DNA of 64,000 bases, from the NCBI RefSeq assembly GCF_943193205.1, contig NZ_CALPDD010000010.1, positions 30,074-94,073 of the forward strand, given 5' to 3'. Below are positions 23,392-33,929 of this stretch, piece after piece. Within the stretch, counting starts at the first letter, position 1, and every line of letters begins with the position of its first letter. The notes under the pieces were generated by a model. It was not told the DNA's origin and ran no database searches. It worked only from the letters and a program-made list of their open reading frames with translations. Position numbers and translations under genes: made by a program. Source of the DNA: Alistipes muris. GTDB taxonomy: Bacteria > Bacteroidota > Bacteroidia > Bacteroidales > Rikenellaceae.

Positions 23392-24357
23392 CTATAACTT
23401 GATGTCGTAAATCTGAATCACGCCCTGCAACTTTCCGGCGTCGTCGGTCACCAGCAGCGAAGTCACCTTGTTGCCGGTCATCATCTTCTCGGCTTCGATG
23501 AGCTTCTCGGACGCGGCGATGGTCTTGGGGTTCGGCGTCGCGATGTCGGCCGCCACGATTCCGAAGAAGTCGGCACGGCGGCGCTCCATGGCGCGGCGCA
23601 CATCGCCGTCGGTGACGATTCCTTCGATGCGGTCGCCGTCGCACACCACGATCAGCCCCAGGCCGCCTTTCGAGATGGCGTGTATCATCTCGACCGCCGG
23701 GCAGTCAGGCGCCACCACCGGCAAGTCATGCGAACGCATCACGTTACCCACGGTCATGAGCAGCCGCCGGCCCAGGCTGCCGCCCGGGTGCAGGCGCGCG
23801 AAGTCCACGCTCGTGAAACCGCGCATGCGCATCAACGACACGGCCAGCGCATCGCCCATGGCAATCTGCGCCGTGGTCGAAGTCGTGGGCGCCAGGTGCA
23901 GGATGCAGGCCTCCTCTTTCACGCCGACGTCCAGATGCACGTCCGAATTTTTGGCCAGCGCCGATTCGGGATTGCCCGTCATCGAAATCAGCTTGTTGCC
24001 GTTGGCGTGGATGAACGGCACGATTTTGAGTATCTCGTCCGTCTCGCCCGAATAGGAGAGCGCCACCACCACGTCGTCGGGCGAAATCATCCCCAAGTCG
24101 CCGTGGAACGCTTCGCCCGGATGCAGAAAGAAACTCGGGGTTCCGGTCGAAGCCAGCGTCGCCGCGATTTTGCGGCCCACCAGCCCCGATTTGCCCATAC
24201 CCGTGACGATGCACTTGCCGCGGCAGGCCAGGACTGTCTCCACGGCGCGCGCGAATTCGTCGCCCAAAGTCTCCTCCATGCGGCCCAAGGCCAGCATTTC
24301 GGTGTGAATCGCCTTGCGGGCGGCTTCCAGGATTTGCGTTTTTTGGGATTCGCTCAT
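23392..24357 (-). CDS. kdsD: D-arabinose 5-phosphate isomerase
   Basis: KdsD (KpsF/GutQ family) makes arabinose 5-phosphate from ribulose 5-phosphate, the first committed step toward Kdo. The 321-residue product has an N-terminal SIS domain with CIVTGMGKSGLVGRKIAATLASTGTPSFFLH, GDLGMISPDDVVVALSYSGET, and the LAPTTSTTAQIAMGDALAV segment. Two C-terminal CBS domains follow (about 205-321). It starts 12 bp after kdsA, completing a kdsB-kdsA-kdsD set. Its stop is immediately followed by repeat element B. Confidence 0.95.
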   Translation of the reverse strand: MSESQKTQILEAARKAIHTEMLALGRMEETLGDEFARAVETVLACRGKCIVTGMGKSGLVGRKIAATLASTGTPSFFLHPGEAFHGDLGMISPDDVVVALSYSGETDEILKIVPFIHANGNKLISMTGNPESALAKNSDVHLDVGVKEEACILHLAPTTSTTAQIAMGDALAVSLMRMRGFTSVDFARLHPGGSLGRRLLMTVGNVMRSHDLPVVAPDCPAVEMIHAISKGGLGLIVVCDGDRIEGIVTDGDVRRAMERRRADFFGIVAADIATPNPKTIAASEKLIEAEKMMTGNKVTSLLVTDDAGKLQGVIQIYDIKL

Positions 24358-24369
24358 AACTCCTAAAAT

Positions 24370-25119
24370 TTACAGCAGGCTTTCTATCAGGGATTCCAGG
24401 TCGTCGAGCCGCAACATGTTGGGGCCGTCGCTCTTGGCATGGTCGGGGTCGGGATGCACCTCGAAGAAGTAACCGTTCGCACCGAACGCCTTGGCCGCAC
24501 GGGCCATCGCAGGCACGAACTCGCGGTTGCCGCCCGTGGTGCCGTTGGCGGCCCCGGGGCGCTGGACCGAGTGGGTGCAGTCCATGATGACCGTCGGGGC
24601 GATTTGCAACATGTCGGGGATGTTCCGGAAGTCGACCACCAAGTTATTGTAACCGAAGCTGTTGCCCCGCTCGGTAAGCCAGATTTCCGGTGCGCCCGAT
24701 TCGCGCGCCTTGTCGTAGGGATAGCGCATGTCGGCGCCCGACAGGAACTGCGCTTTCTTGATATTCACCGTCTTGCCCGTCTTCGCCGCGGCGACCAACA
24801 AATCGGTCTGACGGCACAGGAACGCCGGAATTTGCAGCACGTCGACCACTTGGCCCGCAGGCGCGGCCTGCCACGCTTCGTGGATGTCGGTCAGCAGGTG
24901 CAACCCCCACTTCGACCGCACGTCGGCGAGCATTTGCAACCCCCTGTCGATGCCCGGCCCGCGGAACGACCCCAGCGACGTGCGGTTGGCCTTGTCGAAC
25001 GAAGCCTTGAAGATAATCTCCGTACCCAACCGGCGGTTGATGGCCGCCAGGCGTTCGGCCACGGCGTCGAGCAATTCGGCCGATTCGATGACGCAGGGAC
25101 CAGCGATGAACTTTGTCAT
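24370..25119 (-). CDS. kdsA: 3-deoxy-8-phosphooctulonate synthase
   Basis: KdsA condenses arabinose 5-phosphate with phosphoenolpyruvate to Kdo 8-phosphate. The 249-residue protein has IAGPCVIES at residues 4-12, FKASFDKANRTS, GLHLLTDIHE, LQIPAFLCRQTDLL and SDGPNMLRL. The Cys in AGPC is at the place where metal-dependent KDO8P synthases (as in Aquifex) carry a metal-binding Cys and the E. coli metal-independent enzyme has Asn, so I expect the metal-dependent type. The protein is somewhat shorter than the E. coli enzyme. Confidence 0.95.
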   Translation of the reverse strand: MTKFIAGPCVIESAELLDAVAERLAAINRRLGTEIIFKASFDKANRTSLGSFRGPGIDRGLQMLADVRSKWGLHLLTDIHEAWQAAPAGQVVDVLQIPAFLCRQTDLLVAAAKTGKTVNIKKAQFLSGADMRYPYDKARESGAPEIWLTERGNSFGYNNLVVDFRNIPDMLQIAPTVIMDCTHSVQRPGAANGTTGGNREFVPAMARAAKAFGANGYFFEVHPDPDHAKSDGPNMLRLDDLESLIESLL

Positions 25120-25176
25120 AGGTTAAAGGTTAAAATTGAAAGGTGAAAGGCATCCCGGCCTTTCACTTTTCACCTG
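25120..25176. repeat. TTTCACC-type inverted repeat between kdsB and kdsA
   Basis: GGTGAAAGGC, a short loop, GCCTTTCACTTTTCACC forms a strong hairpin (TGAAAGGC/GCCTTTCA perfect) inside the operon, flanked by more TTTCAC words. The same words recur at 25995-26020. It could be a processing or attenuating structure between the cistrons. Confidence 0.5.
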
Positions 25177-25941
25177 TCACTTTTCACTTTGAAGAAATTT
25201 TTCGGCCCGCGCGAGGTCCTCGGGGGTGTCGATGCCGATGGTTTCCAACTCGGAAATCCCCACGCCTATCCGGTAACCGTTTTCGAGCCAGCGAAGCTGT
25301 TCGAGCGATTCGGCCTGTTCGAGCGGCGACTGCGGCAGCGCTGTCACGGCCCGCAGCACTTCGGTCCGGAAAGCATAGAGACCGATGTGTTTATAATAGG
25401 TATGGCGCGAGAGCCATTCTTCGCGCGGCACGCCCCGCAGGTAGGGAATCACCGAACGCGAAAAGTAGAGCGCCCGCATCTGCGCGTCGACCACGACCTT
25501 GGGCGAATTGGGATTCTCCAGCGCAGCCAGTCCGTCGGCCGCCGCAAAGGGTTTCACCAGCGTCGCGATGTCGGTCGCCGGGTCGTCGAAACAGCGTTTC
25601 ACGGTCTCGATCTGCGCCGGGTGGATGAAAGGCTCGTCGCCCTGCACGTTCACCACCACGTCGTATTCCCGGCCTTCGCGCGCGCAGACCTTCTCGTAGG
25701 CTTCCCGGCAGCGGTCCGTGCCGCTCCGGTGGTCGGGCGAGGTCATTTCGACCTTGCCGCCGAACGCCAGCACGGCATCGCGGATACGCTCGTCGTCCGT
25801 AGCGACCACGGCGTCGTCCAACACTCCGGCGACCTGCTCGTACACGCGCTGAACGACGGGCTTACCGCCCAGCAGGGCCAGCGGTTTGCCCGGGAAGCGC
25901 GTCGAAGCATAACGCGCAGGAATGACTGCTAAAAAATTCAT
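25177..25941 (-). CDS. kdsB: 3-deoxy-manno-octulosonate cytidylyltransferase
   Basis: KdsB activates Kdo as CMP-Kdo for transfer to lipid A. The 254-residue product starts [36 protein letters not shown], with the nucleotide-binding loop. It has [30 protein letters not shown] and the C-terminal [16 protein letters not shown]. Length is normal. It is first of the kds genes; lon lies upstream on the same strand across a 70 bp spacer with AT-rich repeats. Confidence 0.96.
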   Translation of the reverse strand: MNFLAVIPARYASTRFPGKPLALLGGKPVVQRVYEQVAGVLDDAVVATDDERIRDAVLAFGGKVEMTSPDHRSGTDRCREAYEKVCAREGREYDVVVNVQGDEPFIHPAQIETVKRCFDDPATDIATLVKPFAAADGLAALENPNSPKVVVDAQMRALYFSRSVIPYLRGVPREEWLSRHTYYKHIGLYAFRTEVLRAVTALPQSPLEQAESLEQLRWLENGYRIGVGISELETIGIDTPEDLARAEKFLQSEK

Positions 25942-26011
25942 AATTCAGAATTCACGATTCAGAATTGCGGCTTTTCCATGGCTCCGGCGAATGCCTTTCA
26001 CCTTTCACTTT
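25942..26011. repeat. AT-rich repeat spacer between lon and kdsB
   Basis: Contains TTCATAATTCAGAATTCACGATTCAGAATT followed by CTTTCACCTTTCACTTTTCACC. Both word types recur in other spacers of this window (25120-25176, 33758-33929). Confidence 0.5.
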
Positions 26012-28447
26012 TCACCTTGGTTCCAGCGCCAGGTCCAGCACCTCGTCGTTGCTGCGGACATAGTGGAACGTCAGCCCCTCGATGTACTCGGGCTTGATGT
26101 CGGCGATTTCCTTGCGGTTTTCCTCCGAGAGAATCAGCGTTTCGATACCGGCGCGCTTGGCGGCCAGAATCTTCTCCTTGATACCGCCCACGGGCATTAC
26201 CCGACCGCGGAGCGTCGTCTCGCCCGTCATCGCCACCCGCTCGCGGACCTTGCGGCCCGTGTAGGTCGAGACGATGGAGGTGACCATCGTGATACCCGCC
26301 GAAGGTCCGTCCTTGGGGATGGCACCCTCGGGCACGTGGATGTTGATGTCGTTCTTCTCGAAGACGGCCGGGTCGATGCCCAGCTCCTTATAATGGGCCA
26401 TGACCCACTCGTGGGCGATGGTCGCCGATTCCTTCATCACGTCGCCCAGGTTGCCCGTCAGGCTCACCTTGCCCTTGCCGGGCGTCAGGCACGACTCGAT
26501 GTAGAGGATGTCGCCGCCCACTTCGGTCCACGCCAGTCCTGTCACCACGCCCGTCAGCCCGCTGACGTCGTACTCCTCGCGCAGGAACTTCGGGATGCCC
26601 AGCATCTTCTCGACATCGGCTTCCGTGAGCTGAGGTGCGAACGCCTCCTCGAAAGCAATCTGCTTGGCCCGCGCGCGGGCAATCTTGGCCAGTTGTTTGT
26701 CGAGCGTGCGGACGCCCGCTTCGCGCGTGTAGCCCGTGATGATTTTCTCCACCAGCTCGGGGCTCAGTATCAACTCCTGCTCGCGGATTCCGTGCGCTTC
26801 GCACTGCTTGGGCAGCAGGTGTTCGAGCGCGATGCGGACCTTCTCCTCGGGCAGATAGCCCGGGATGTTGATCATCTCCATGCGGTCGCGCAGCGCCGGG
26901 GCGATGTTGGCGATGTTGTTGGCCGTGGCGATGAACAACACTTTCGAGAGGTCGTACTCCATGTCGAGGTAGTTGTCATGGAACGTGGTGTTCTGCTCGG
27001 GGTCGAGCACTTCCAGCAAGGCGCTCGACGGGTCGCCGTGGTTCGAGGCCGTCACCTTGTCGACCTCGTCGAGGATAATGACGGGATTCGACGAACCGCA
27101 ACGACGGATGGTCTGGATAATCCGGCCCGGCATCGCGCCGATGTAGGTGCGGCGGTGTCCGCGGATTTCCGACTCGTCGTGCAGACCTCCCAGCGAAATG
27201 CGGCCGAACTTGCGGTCCAAGGCGGCGGCCACCGACTTGCCCAACGAGGTCTTGCCCACACCCGGAGGGCCGTACAGACAGAGTATCGGCGACTTGAGGT
27301 CGCCCTTGAGCTTGATGACGGCCAAGTGTTCCAGGATGCGCTCCTTGACTTCGTCGAGCCCGAAATGGTCGTGGTCGAGCTGCTCGCGGGCGCACCGCAT
27401 GTCGAGGTTGTCGGAGGTGAGGGTGTTCCACGGCAGCTCCAGCAACAGCTGCAGATAATTCATCTGGACCGAGTATTCGGCGACCGAGGGGCTCAGCCGC
27501 TCGATTTTCTGCAACTCTTTCTCGAAAGTCTCGGCCACTTCGCGGGGCCAGTTCTTCTTCTTGGCCGTTTCGCGCATCTTGTCCACATCGGCGTCCGAAC
27601 CGTCGCCCAGCTCGTCCTGGATGGTGCGCATCTGCTGCTGGAGATAATAGTCGCGCTGCTGCTTGTCGATCTCCTGCTTCACACGCTCCTGAATCTGGTT
27701 CTTCAGGTCGACGAGCTGCTGCTCGCGGATGAGGATTTCGAGCAGCTTGCGGGCCCGGGCCAACAGGCCGGGAGCTTCGAGCAACGACTGGCGGTCTTCG
27801 TCCGTGAGCTCCATGTTGGAGCAGATGAAGTTGATGATGCCGCGGCGCGAGTCGATGTTCTTGATGGCGAACGCCGCCTCCTTGGGCATCGTCGGCGAGA
27901 CGTTGATGATGTTGAGCGCCACGTCGCGAATCGAATCGACCAACGCCTCGAACTCGATGGTCGTCATGTCGGGCGGAGTGTCGCGCAGGGCCGTCACCCG
28001 GGCCTTGAAATAAGGCTCGGTGGCCACGTACTCGCAGATTTCGATCTTCTCCAACCCGTTCAGTATCACGGTCAGATTGCCGTTGGGCATCTCGAGTATC
28101 TTGATGATGCGCGCCGCCGTACCGACCTTGTACATGTCCGAGGGCGAAGGGTCCTCCACCTCGCTCTCGCGCTGGAGCACGGCGCCCAGGATACCGCCCT
28201 CGGCGTTGACCGCCCGCACGAGCGATATGCTCTTGTCGCGGCCCACCGTAATGGGCGTGATGGCCCCCGGAAAGAGCACCGACGAACGCAGCGTCAGAAT
28301 CGGAATGACCTCCGGAACTTCGGTTTCCTCCTGCGGCTCGTCGCCGCCTGTCACAATGGGGATGACCTTGTGCTTGCCGTCGAAAATTTCGGGAAAGAGG
28401 CCGGCATCGTCCGCCTCGCCCGTCAGGTTCTTATCTTTTTCGTCCAT
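26012..28447 (-). CDS. lon: ATP-dependent protease Lon
   Basis: Lon degrades misfolded and regulatory proteins. The 811-residue product has an N-terminal substrate-recognition domain ([24 protein letters not shown]), a coiled-coil region, the AAA+ module with Walker [14 protein letters not shown] and Walker [11 protein letters not shown], and the C-terminal serine protease. The protease has Ser in [11 protein letters not shown] and Lys in [14 protein letters not shown], the Ser-Lys dyad. Length is normal. It is divergent from valS, with -7 elements on both strands between them. The opposite strand of this gene happens to be open over its full length and is not coding. Confidence 0.97.
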   Translation of the reverse strand: MDEKDKNLTGEADDAGLFPEIFDGKHKVIPIVTGGDEPQEETEVPEVIPILTLRSSVLFPGAITPITVGRDKSISLVRAVNAEGGILGAVLQRESEVEDPSPSDMYKVGTAARIIKILEMPNGNLTVILNGLEKIEICEYVATEPYFKARVTALRDTPPDMTTIEFEALVDSIRDVALNIINVSPTMPKEAAFAIKNIDSRRGIINFICSNMELTDEDRQSLLEAPGLLARARKLLEILIREQQLVDLKNQIQERVKQEIDKQQRDYYLQQQMRTIQDELGDGSDADVDKMRETAKKKNWPREVAETFEKELQKIERLSPSVAEYSVQMNYLQLLLELPWNTLTSDNLDMRCAREQLDHDHFGLDEVKERILEHLAVIKLKGDLKSPILCLYGPPGVGKTSLGKSVAAALDRKFGRISLGGLHDESEIRGHRRTYIGAMPGRIIQTIRRCGSSNPVIILDEVDKVTASNHGDPSSALLEVLDPEQNTTFHDNYLDMEYDLSKVLFIATANNIANIAPALRDRMEMINIPGYLPEEKVRIALEHLLPKQCEAHGIREQELILSPELVEKIITGYTREAGVRTLDKQLAKIARARAKQIAFEEAFAPQLTEADVEKMLGIPKFLREEYDVSGLTGVVTGLAWTEVGGDILYIESCLTPGKGKVSLTGNLGDVMKESATIAHEWVMAHYKELGIDPAVFEKNDINIHVPEGAIPKDGPSAGITMVTSIVSTYTGRKVRERVAMTGETTLRGRVMPVGGIKEKILAAKRAGIETLILSEENRKEIADIKPEYIEGLTFHYVRSNDEVLDLALEPR

Positions 28448-28478
28448 GATTCCGTTGTTTCGTATGTGTATATCGGTG

Positions 28479-28486
28479 CAAAGGTA
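28479..28486 (-). promoter_or_regulatory. -7 promoter element for lon
   Basis: Minus strand TACCTTTG, 31 bp upstream of the lon ATG, matching TAnnTTTG. No HrcA/CIRCE inverted repeat is visible. Confidence 0.55.
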
Positions 28487-28529
28487 ACGATTTTTTACGA
28501 ATATTTATTTCATTTTAACGGATTCTTAA

Positions 28530-28537
28530 TAACTTTG
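28530..28537 (+). promoter_or_regulatory. -7 promoter element for valS
   Basis: TAACTTTG, 33 bp upstream of the valS ATG, with T-rich sequence about 20 bp further up. No T-box leader is present, as expected outside Firmicutes. Confidence 0.55.
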
Positions 28538-28570
28538 CGCTTCCCGATAACACTGTCAAATATCCGCATC

Positions 28571-31201
28571 ATGCAAATCGCAGACAAATACGCCCCGCAG
28601 CAAATCGAGGCCAAATGGTACGACTACTGGACCGCCCGCCGGCTATTCCACTCGGAGCCCGATGCCCGCGAACCCTATACGATTGTCATCCCCCCGCCCA
28701 ACGTCACGGGCATGCTCCACATGGGCCACATGCTCAACAACACACTGCAGGATGTGCTGGTCCGTCGCGCGCGCATGTTGGGCAAGAACGCCTGCTGGGT
28801 GCCGGGCATGGACCACGCGTCGATTGCCACCGAAGCCAAGGTCGTAGCCATGCTCCACGAGCAGGGGATCGAGAAATCGTCGCTCACGCGCGAGGAATTC
28901 CTCAAGCACGCCTGGGAGTGGAAAGAAAAGTACGGCGGTGTCATCCTCAAGCAGCTGCGCAAGTTAGGCGCCTCGTGCGACTGGGAACGCACCTGCTTCA
29001 CGATGGACGACGCCCGCACCGAGAGCGTCCTGCGGGTCTTCTGCGACCTCTACGAAAAAGGCAAGATTTACCGCGGCGTACGCATGGTCAACTGGGACCC
29101 CTCGGCCAAGACGGCCCTTTCGGACGAAGAGGTGGTTTTCAAGGAATCGCACGGCAAGCTCTACTACCTGCGCTATAAAGTGGAGGGTACGGACAAGCAT
29201 ATCATCGTGGCCACGACGCGTCCCGAGACCATTCTGGGCGACACGGCCCTATGCGTCAACCCCGACGACAAGCGCTACGCATGGCTGCCGGCCGACGCGA
29301 GGGTCGTTGTCCCGCTCGTAGGCCGCTCGATTCCCGTCATCCGCGACACCTACGTCGACATCGAATTCGGCACGGGCGCGCTGAAAGTCACCCCGGCCCA
29401 CGACGTCAACGACTACATGCTCGGCGAAAAATACGGACTGGAAACCATCGACATCTTCAACGACGACGGCACCATCAACGACAAGGTGGGCATGTACGTC
29501 GGCGAGGAGCGTTTCGACGTGCGTCGCAAAATCGAGGGCGACCTCGCCGCGGCGGGCCTGCTTGAAAAGACCGAAGACTACACCAACAACGTAGGATACT
29601 CCGAACGCACGGGCGTGGCCATCGAACCCAAGCTCTCGATGCAGTGGTTCCTCTCGATGTCCGAACTGGCGAAACCCGCCACCAAAGCCGTTTTGGAGGA
29701 CGCTATCCGCTTCGTACCCGAGAAATACAAGAACACCTACCGCCACTGGATGGAGAACATCAAGGACTGGTGCATCTCGCGCCAGCTGTGGTGGGGCCAG
29801 CGCATCCCGGCCTACTACCTGCCCAAGGGCGGTTTCGTCGTGGCGCTCACGCCCGAAGAAGCGCTCGAAAAGGCGCGCGCCAAATCGGGCGACGCATCGC
29901 TGCAACTCAGCGACCTGCGGCAGGACGACGACGTGCTGGACACGTGGTTCTCGTCGTGGCTGTGGCCCATTTCGGTGTTCGACGGCATCCGCAACCCCGA
30001 CAACGCCGAAATCAACTATTACTACCCCACCAATGACCTGGTGACGGGCCCCGACATCATCTTCTTCTGGGTGGCCCGCATGATTATGGCGGGCTACGAA
30101 TACCGCGGCGACAAACCGTTCGCCAACGTCTACTTCACAGGCATCGTGCGCGACAAAATCGGCCGCAAGATGTCCAAACAGCTGGGCAACTCGCCCGACC
30201 CGCTCGACCTGATCGACAAGTACGGCGCCGACGGCGTGCGGCTGGCGATGCTGATGTCCTCGTCGGCGGGCAACGACGTGATGTTCGACGAAGCGCTCTG
30301 CGAACAGGGCCGCAACTTCGGCAACAAGATATGGAACGCCTACCGCCTGGTCAACGGCTGGACGGCCGACGAAACTGCCCCGCAGAGCGAGAACAACCGC
30401 CTTGCCGCCCAATGGTTCCGGCAAGTGCTCGGCCGCACGCTCCGCGAAGTGGCCGACGACTTCCGCTCGTACCGCATTTCGGAAGCCTGCACCACGGTTT
30501 ACCGCCTTTTCTGGGACGACTTCAGCGCCCAGTACCTCGAAATGGTCAAGCCCGCGTTCGGACAGCCCGTCGACCGCCGCACGCTGGACGAGACGCGCGG
30601 GTTCTTCGACGCCCTGATGCGGATGCTCCACCCCTACATGCCGTTCATCACGGAGGAGATATGGCAGGACCTCGCGCCCCGTGCCGAGGGCGAATCCATC
30701 TGCGTGGCTCCGATGCCCGAAGCCGAAGCCGCCGACAGCGCCCTGCTGGCCCGCTTCGAGCTGGTCCGCGAAATCGTCTCGGCCGTGCGCAACATCCGCA
30801 ATCAGAAGAACCTGCCGCAGAAAGAACAACTGACGCTGCAAGTCATCGCCGACGACAACTACCCGGCCGAATATGCCCCCGTACTGATGAAGATGGCCAA
30901 CCTTTCGGCCATCGAAACCGTCGCCGGGAAAGACCCGGCCGCGGCGGCGTTCATCGTCAAGACGACGCAGTACTTCGTACCGCTGGCCGGGATGATCGAC
31001 GCCGACGCCGAACGCAAGAAACTCACCGACGACCTGGCCTACTACGAAGGATTCCTCTCGTCGGTGATGAAAAAGCTCTCCAACGAACGGTTCGTCAGCT
31101 CCGCGCCCGAAAAGGTCGTTGCCAACGAACGCGCCAAGCAGGCCGACGCCGAAGCGAAGATCGCGGCTATCAAGGAACAACTGAAAGCCTTGGGCAATTA
31201 A
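28571..31201 (+). CDS. valS: Valyl-tRNA synthetase
   Basis: Charges tRNA-Val. The 876-residue class I enzyme has the HIGH motif as [11 protein letters not shown] (about 48-58), the connective editing domain ([18 protein letters not shown]), [19 protein letters not shown], the KMSKS motif as [20 protein letters not shown], and a C-terminal coiled-coil arm that ends in [14 protein letters not shown]. The open frame continues upstream through the antisense of lon, but the ATG at 28571 starts the conserved N-terminus and follows a promoter element. Confidence 0.97.
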   Translation: MQIADKYAPQQIEAKWYDYWTARRLFHSEPDAREPYTIVIPPPNVTGMLHMGHMLNNTLQDVLVRRARMLGKNACWVPGMDHASIATEAKVVAMLHEQGIEKSSLTREEFLKHAWEWKEKYGGVILKQLRKLGASCDWERTCFTMDDARTESVLRVFCDLYEKGKIYRGVRMVNWDPSAKTALSDEEVVFKESHGKLYYLRYKVEGTDKHIIVATTRPETILGDTALCVNPDDKRYAWLPADARVVVPLVGRSIPVIRDTYVDIEFGTGALKVTPAHDVNDYMLGEKYGLETIDIFNDDGTINDKVGMYVGEERFDVRRKIEGDLAAAGLLEKTEDYTNNVGYSERTGVAIEPKLSMQWFLSMSELAKPATKAVLEDAIRFVPEKYKNTYRHWMENIKDWCISRQLWWGQRIPAYYLPKGGFVVALTPEEALEKARAKSGDASLQLSDLRQDDDVLDTWFSSWLWPISVFDGIRNPDNAEINYYYPTNDLVTGPDIIFFWVARMIMAGYEYRGDKPFANVYFTGIVRDKIGRKMSKQLGNSPDPLDLIDKYGADGVRLAMLMSSSAGNDVMFDEALCEQGRNFGNKIWNAYRLVNGWTADETAPQSENNRLAAQWFRQVLGRTLREVADDFRSYRISEACTTVYRLFWDDFSAQYLEMVKPAFGQPVDRRTLDETRGFFDALMRMLHPYMPFITEEIWQDLAPRAEGESICVAPMPEAEAADSALLARFELVREIVSAVRNIRNQKNLPQKEQLTLQVIADDNYPAEYAPVLMKMANLSAIETVAGKDPAAAAFIVKTTQYFVPLAGMIDADAERKKLTDDLAYYEGFLSSVMKKLSNERFVSSAPEKVVANERAKQADAEAKIAAIKEQLKALGN

Positions 31202-31348
31202 GAATTAAAAATGAAAAATTAAGAATTTTGCGATTAAGCGAAAGCAGAGACTGCCTGCAAGCTCCGCCCATGCAGCGAGTAAAGGAAACAAACGCATCGA
31301 AGAAACGATTTTTAATTCTTCATTCTTAATTTTTCATTGATTGGAATT
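31202..31348. repeat. Inverted repeat spacer between valS and rnhA
   Basis: AATGAAAAATTAAGAAT (31210-31226) and its exact reverse complement (31322-31338) bracket a 95 bp loop. The loop holds a degenerate GCCGAG-type pattern (AAGCGAAAGCAGAG...CATGCAGCGAG). No gene. The right arm ends 11 bp before the rnhA start, so pairing would involve its leader. Confidence 0.6.
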
Positions 31349-31804
31349 GTGCCGACAATTACAATATATACCGACGGCTCGTCGCTCGGCAATCCCGGGC
31401 CGGGAGGCTATGGCGTCGTCATGATTTCGGGACCCCACCGCAAGGAGATGTCGCAGGGGTTCCGGCTCACGACCAACAACCGCATGGAACTGCTGGCCGT
31501 GTGCGTCGCCCTCGAAGCCCTAAAATTCCCGGGGTCCGAAGTCACCGTCTTCTCCGACTCGCGCTATGTGGTCGACGCCGTCGCGAAAGGCTGGGTCTTC
31601 GGGTGGGAGAAGAAAGGGTTCGCCAACAAGAAGAACCCCGACCTCTGGATGCGGTTCCTGCGCGTCTTCCGCCGCCACCGCGTCCGTTTCGTCTGGGTCA
31701 AGGGCCACGCCGAGACGGCCGAGAACAACCGCTGCGACATGCTGGCCGTCGCCGCCGCCAACGGCACCGATCTGCCCGACGACGCGGGCTATCTGCCCGA
31801 ATAG
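31349..31804 (+). CDS. rnhA: Ribonuclease HI
   Basis: RNase HI cuts RNA in RNA-DNA hybrids. The product has all four carboxylates in context: Asp in IYTDGSSLGNPGPGG, Glu in TTNNRMELLAVCVAL, Asp in VFSDSRYVVDAV and Asp in NNRCDMLAV. The basic protrusion is present (WVFGWEKKGFANKKNPDLW). No ATG is available before the TDG motif. GTG at 31349 gives 151 residues and the usual distance to the motif; TTG at 31337 would add four residues. Fold-back of the upstream inverted repeat could affect initiation. Confidence 0.94.
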   Translation: MPTITIYTDGSSLGNPGPGGYGVVMISGPHRKEMSQGFRLTTNNRMELLAVCVALEALKFPGSEVTVFSDSRYVVDAVAKGWVFGWEKKGFANKKNPDLWMRFLRVFRRHRVRFVWVKGHAETAENNRCDMLAVAAANGTDLPDDAGYLPE

Positions 31805-31875
31805 CAAACCGAAGCGATAATCCCACGGATTCCGTACCCGGCGCCGGACCCTCCATTGCGGCCCGAACGCGGCAT

Positions 31876-31906
31876 TTGCTTTTGCGCTTGGCTTTTCGTA
31901 CCTTCG
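31876..31906 (+). promoter_or_regulatory. Promoter for the MsbA-like exporter gene
   Basis: TTG at 31876-31878, a 20 bp spacer and TACCTTCG at 31899-31906, one mismatch from TAnnTTTG; the ATG is at 31930. Confidence 0.55.
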
Positions 31907-31929
31907 CGTCGGCTTAAACATTCGTCTGC

Positions 31930-33759
31930 ATGTTCAAAACATACCTCCGGCTCCTGGGTTTCGCCCGGCCCATCGGGCGCTACGCCGTCCCCTACTTCTT
32001 CTACTCGCTGCTCTACGCGCTGTTCAATTCCTGCACGTTCCTGCTCATCATACCCATCCTCAACACCATGTTCCGGCCCGACTTCACGTTCCGGACCGTC
32101 GAGAAGCTGCCGCCCCTGACCTTCGACGCGGCCTACCTCGAAACCCTGTTCAACTACGGCTATTCGCACATTTTCAACGAATACCGCATCGAGAACGTGC
32201 TGATTCTGCTGGCCGCCATCGCCATCGTGTCGAGCCTGCTGAGCAATCTGTTCCGCTACCTGGGCGCATGGACCGTCGAGAAACTCCGCACCACGACCCT
32301 CCAACGCATCCGCAACGAGATGTTCACGCGCGTGGTCGACATGCACGCCGCCTACTTCAGCGACCAGCGCAAGGGCGACATCATTTCCAAAATCACCTCC
32401 GACGTCAACGTCGTGCAGTTCTGCATAACCAACACCTTGCAGGTGGCGTTCCGCGAACCGTTCCTTATCATCTTCTACCTCATCATGATGGTCGGCATTT
32501 CGTGGGAGCTGTCGCTTTTTTCGCTTTTCTACCTCCCCATCGTCGCCCTGCTGATAGGCAGCATCGTCAAGCGGCTGCGCCACCCCGCGCTCACGAACCA
32601 ACAACGCATGGGCGAACTGGTCTCGGCCCTCGACGAATCGCTCGCAGGCATCAAGGTCATCAAGAGCTACAACGCCACCGGCTACGTCAAACGCAAGTTC
32701 TACGAACTCAATGCCGACCTCTCGCGCATCACGCTGTCGATGGCCCGGCGCCAGCAGCTGGCTTCGCCCATGAGCGAATTTCTCGGCATCACGGCCGTCG
32801 GCATCATGCTTGTGTTCGGCGGCGCACTCGTCGTGCGGGGGGCGCTCAACCCCGGCGGATTCATCGCCTTCATCGCCATGTTCTCGCAGATTACGCGTCC
32901 GGTCCGCACCTTCATCGACCAGTTCGCCAACATCAACCAAGGCATCGCCGCGGGCGAACGCATATTCTCCATCATCGACACCCGCAGCGAAATCGAAGAC
33001 AAACCCGAAGCCCTCACGCTCAACGGTCTGAAAGAGAAAATCGAATTCCGCGACACCCATTTCTCCTACGACGGCAGCCGCGAGGTCATCGACGGCGTGT
33101 CGTTCGAGATCCGGCGCGGCGAGACCGTCGCGCTGGTGGGTCCCTCGGGCGGCGGCAAATCGACCCTCAGCGAACTGATTCCCCGCTTCTACGACCCCAC
33201 GGCAGGCGACGTGCTGATCGACGGCGTATCGCTGCGCGACTACTCGCAGGAGAGCCTCCGCGCCCACATGAGCGTCGTCTCGCAGGACACGGTCCTGTTC
33301 AACGACACCATCGAGGGCAACATCGCCATGGGACGCCCCGGCGCCACGCACGAAGAAATCGTCGAAGCGGCCCGCATCGCCAACGCCGACGACTTCATCC
33401 TCGAAGCCCCCGAGGGCTACGCGACCAACATCGGCGACCGCGGCGCCAAACTCTCCGGCGGACAGCGCCAGCGGCTCTCCATCGCCCGCGCCGTGCTGAA
33501 GAACCCCGATATTCTTATCCTCGACGAAGCGACTTCGGCCCTCGACACCGAGAGCGAAAAGCTCGTGCAGGAAGCCCTCAACAAACTGCTCGTCGGGCGC
33601 ACCTCCATCGTCATCGCCCATCGGCTTTCGACTATCCACAACGCCGACCGCATCGTTGTCATCGACCACGGGCGTGTCGCCGAACAAGGCACCCATGCCG
33701 AACTGATGGCCAAAGGCGGCATCTACGCGAAACTTATCGAAATGCAGTCGTTCGAGTAA
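31930..33759 (+). CDS. MsbA-like ABC exporter (fused TM and ATPase)
   Basis: 609 residues: a type IV ABC exporter membrane domain (about 1-340, six hydrophobic segments, with GDIISKITSDVNVVQ and AGIKVIKSYNA coupling-helix regions), then an ATPase domain. The ATPase has Walker A GPSGGGKSTL (about 401-410), Q-loop VSQDTVLF, signature LSGGQRQRL, Walker B ILILDEATSALD and H-loop IAHRLSTI. In Bacteroidota this type is usually annotated as lipid A/lipid exporter MsbA. The substrate cannot be read from sequence, but lpxK and the kds genes are within 35 kb. It is a single-gene unit with its own promoter and terminator. Confidence 0.9.
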   Translation: MFKTYLRLLGFARPIGRYAVPYFFYSLLYALFNSCTFLLIIPILNTMFRPDFTFRTVEKLPPLTFDAAYLETLFNYGYSHIFNEYRIENVLILLAAIAIVSSLLSNLFRYLGAWTVEKLRTTTLQRIRNEMFTRVVDMHAAYFSDQRKGDIISKITSDVNVVQFCITNTLQVAFREPFLIIFYLIMMVGISWELSLFSLFYLPIVALLIGSIVKRLRHPALTNQQRMGELVSALDESLAGIKVIKSYNATGYVKRKFYELNADLSRITLSMARRQQLASPMSEFLGITAVGIMLVFGGALVVRGALNPGGFIAFIAMFSQITRPVRTFIDQFANINQGIAAGERIFSIIDTRSEIEDKPEALTLNGLKEKIEFRDTHFSYDGSREVIDGVSFEIRRGETVALVGPSGGGKSTLSELIPRFYDPTAGDVLIDGVSLRDYSQESLRAHMSVVSQDTVLFNDTIEGNIAMGRPGATHEEIVEAARIANADDFILEAPEGYATNIGDRGAKLSGGQRQRLSIARAVLKNPDILILDEATSALDTESEKLVQEALNKLLVGRTSIVIAHRLSTIHNADRIVVIDHGRVAEQGTHAELMAKGGIYAKLIEMQSFE

Positions 33760-33929
33760 ATTCACAATGCACAATTCAGAATTCACAATTATTCAAGGAG
33801 GGTCATGCTCTCCTTTTTTTTGTACCGACTTTTGCGATGCTTGCGAAACGTTTGTCATCCGAAAAGAACGCGAATCTATCGCCCGCTCCGACAAGAAATT
33901 GTGAATTGTGCATTGTGAATTCTGAATTC
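33758..33929. repeat. AATTCACAATT-type inverted repeats flanking the MsbA-ileS spacer
   Basis: AATTCACAATGCACAATTCAG... (from 33759) and AATTGTGCATTGTGAATTCTGAATT (ending 33929) are near reverse complements, with the terminator of the exporter gene between them. The right arm overlaps the -33 TTG of the ileS promoter. Confidence 0.6.
33795..33821 (+). terminator. Intrinsic terminator after the MsbA-like gene
   Basis: AAGGAG (33795-33800) pairs with CTCCTT (33810-33815) across a 9-base loop, followed by a run of T. Confidence 0.75.

Noticed and set aside
25922..28570. Very long plus-strand open frame running over lon and into valS (1759 codons)
   Set aside because: The first two thirds are the exact antisense of lon, and lon has all expected domains. 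Only the part from ATG 28571 is valS. GC-rich third positions often leave the opposite strand open.
31930..33759. Bacteriocin exporter associated with the NigD-like gene
   Set aside because: The exporter lacks a C39 peptidase domain, is 18 kb away and has its own promoter; an MsbA-like lipid exporter is the simpler reading.
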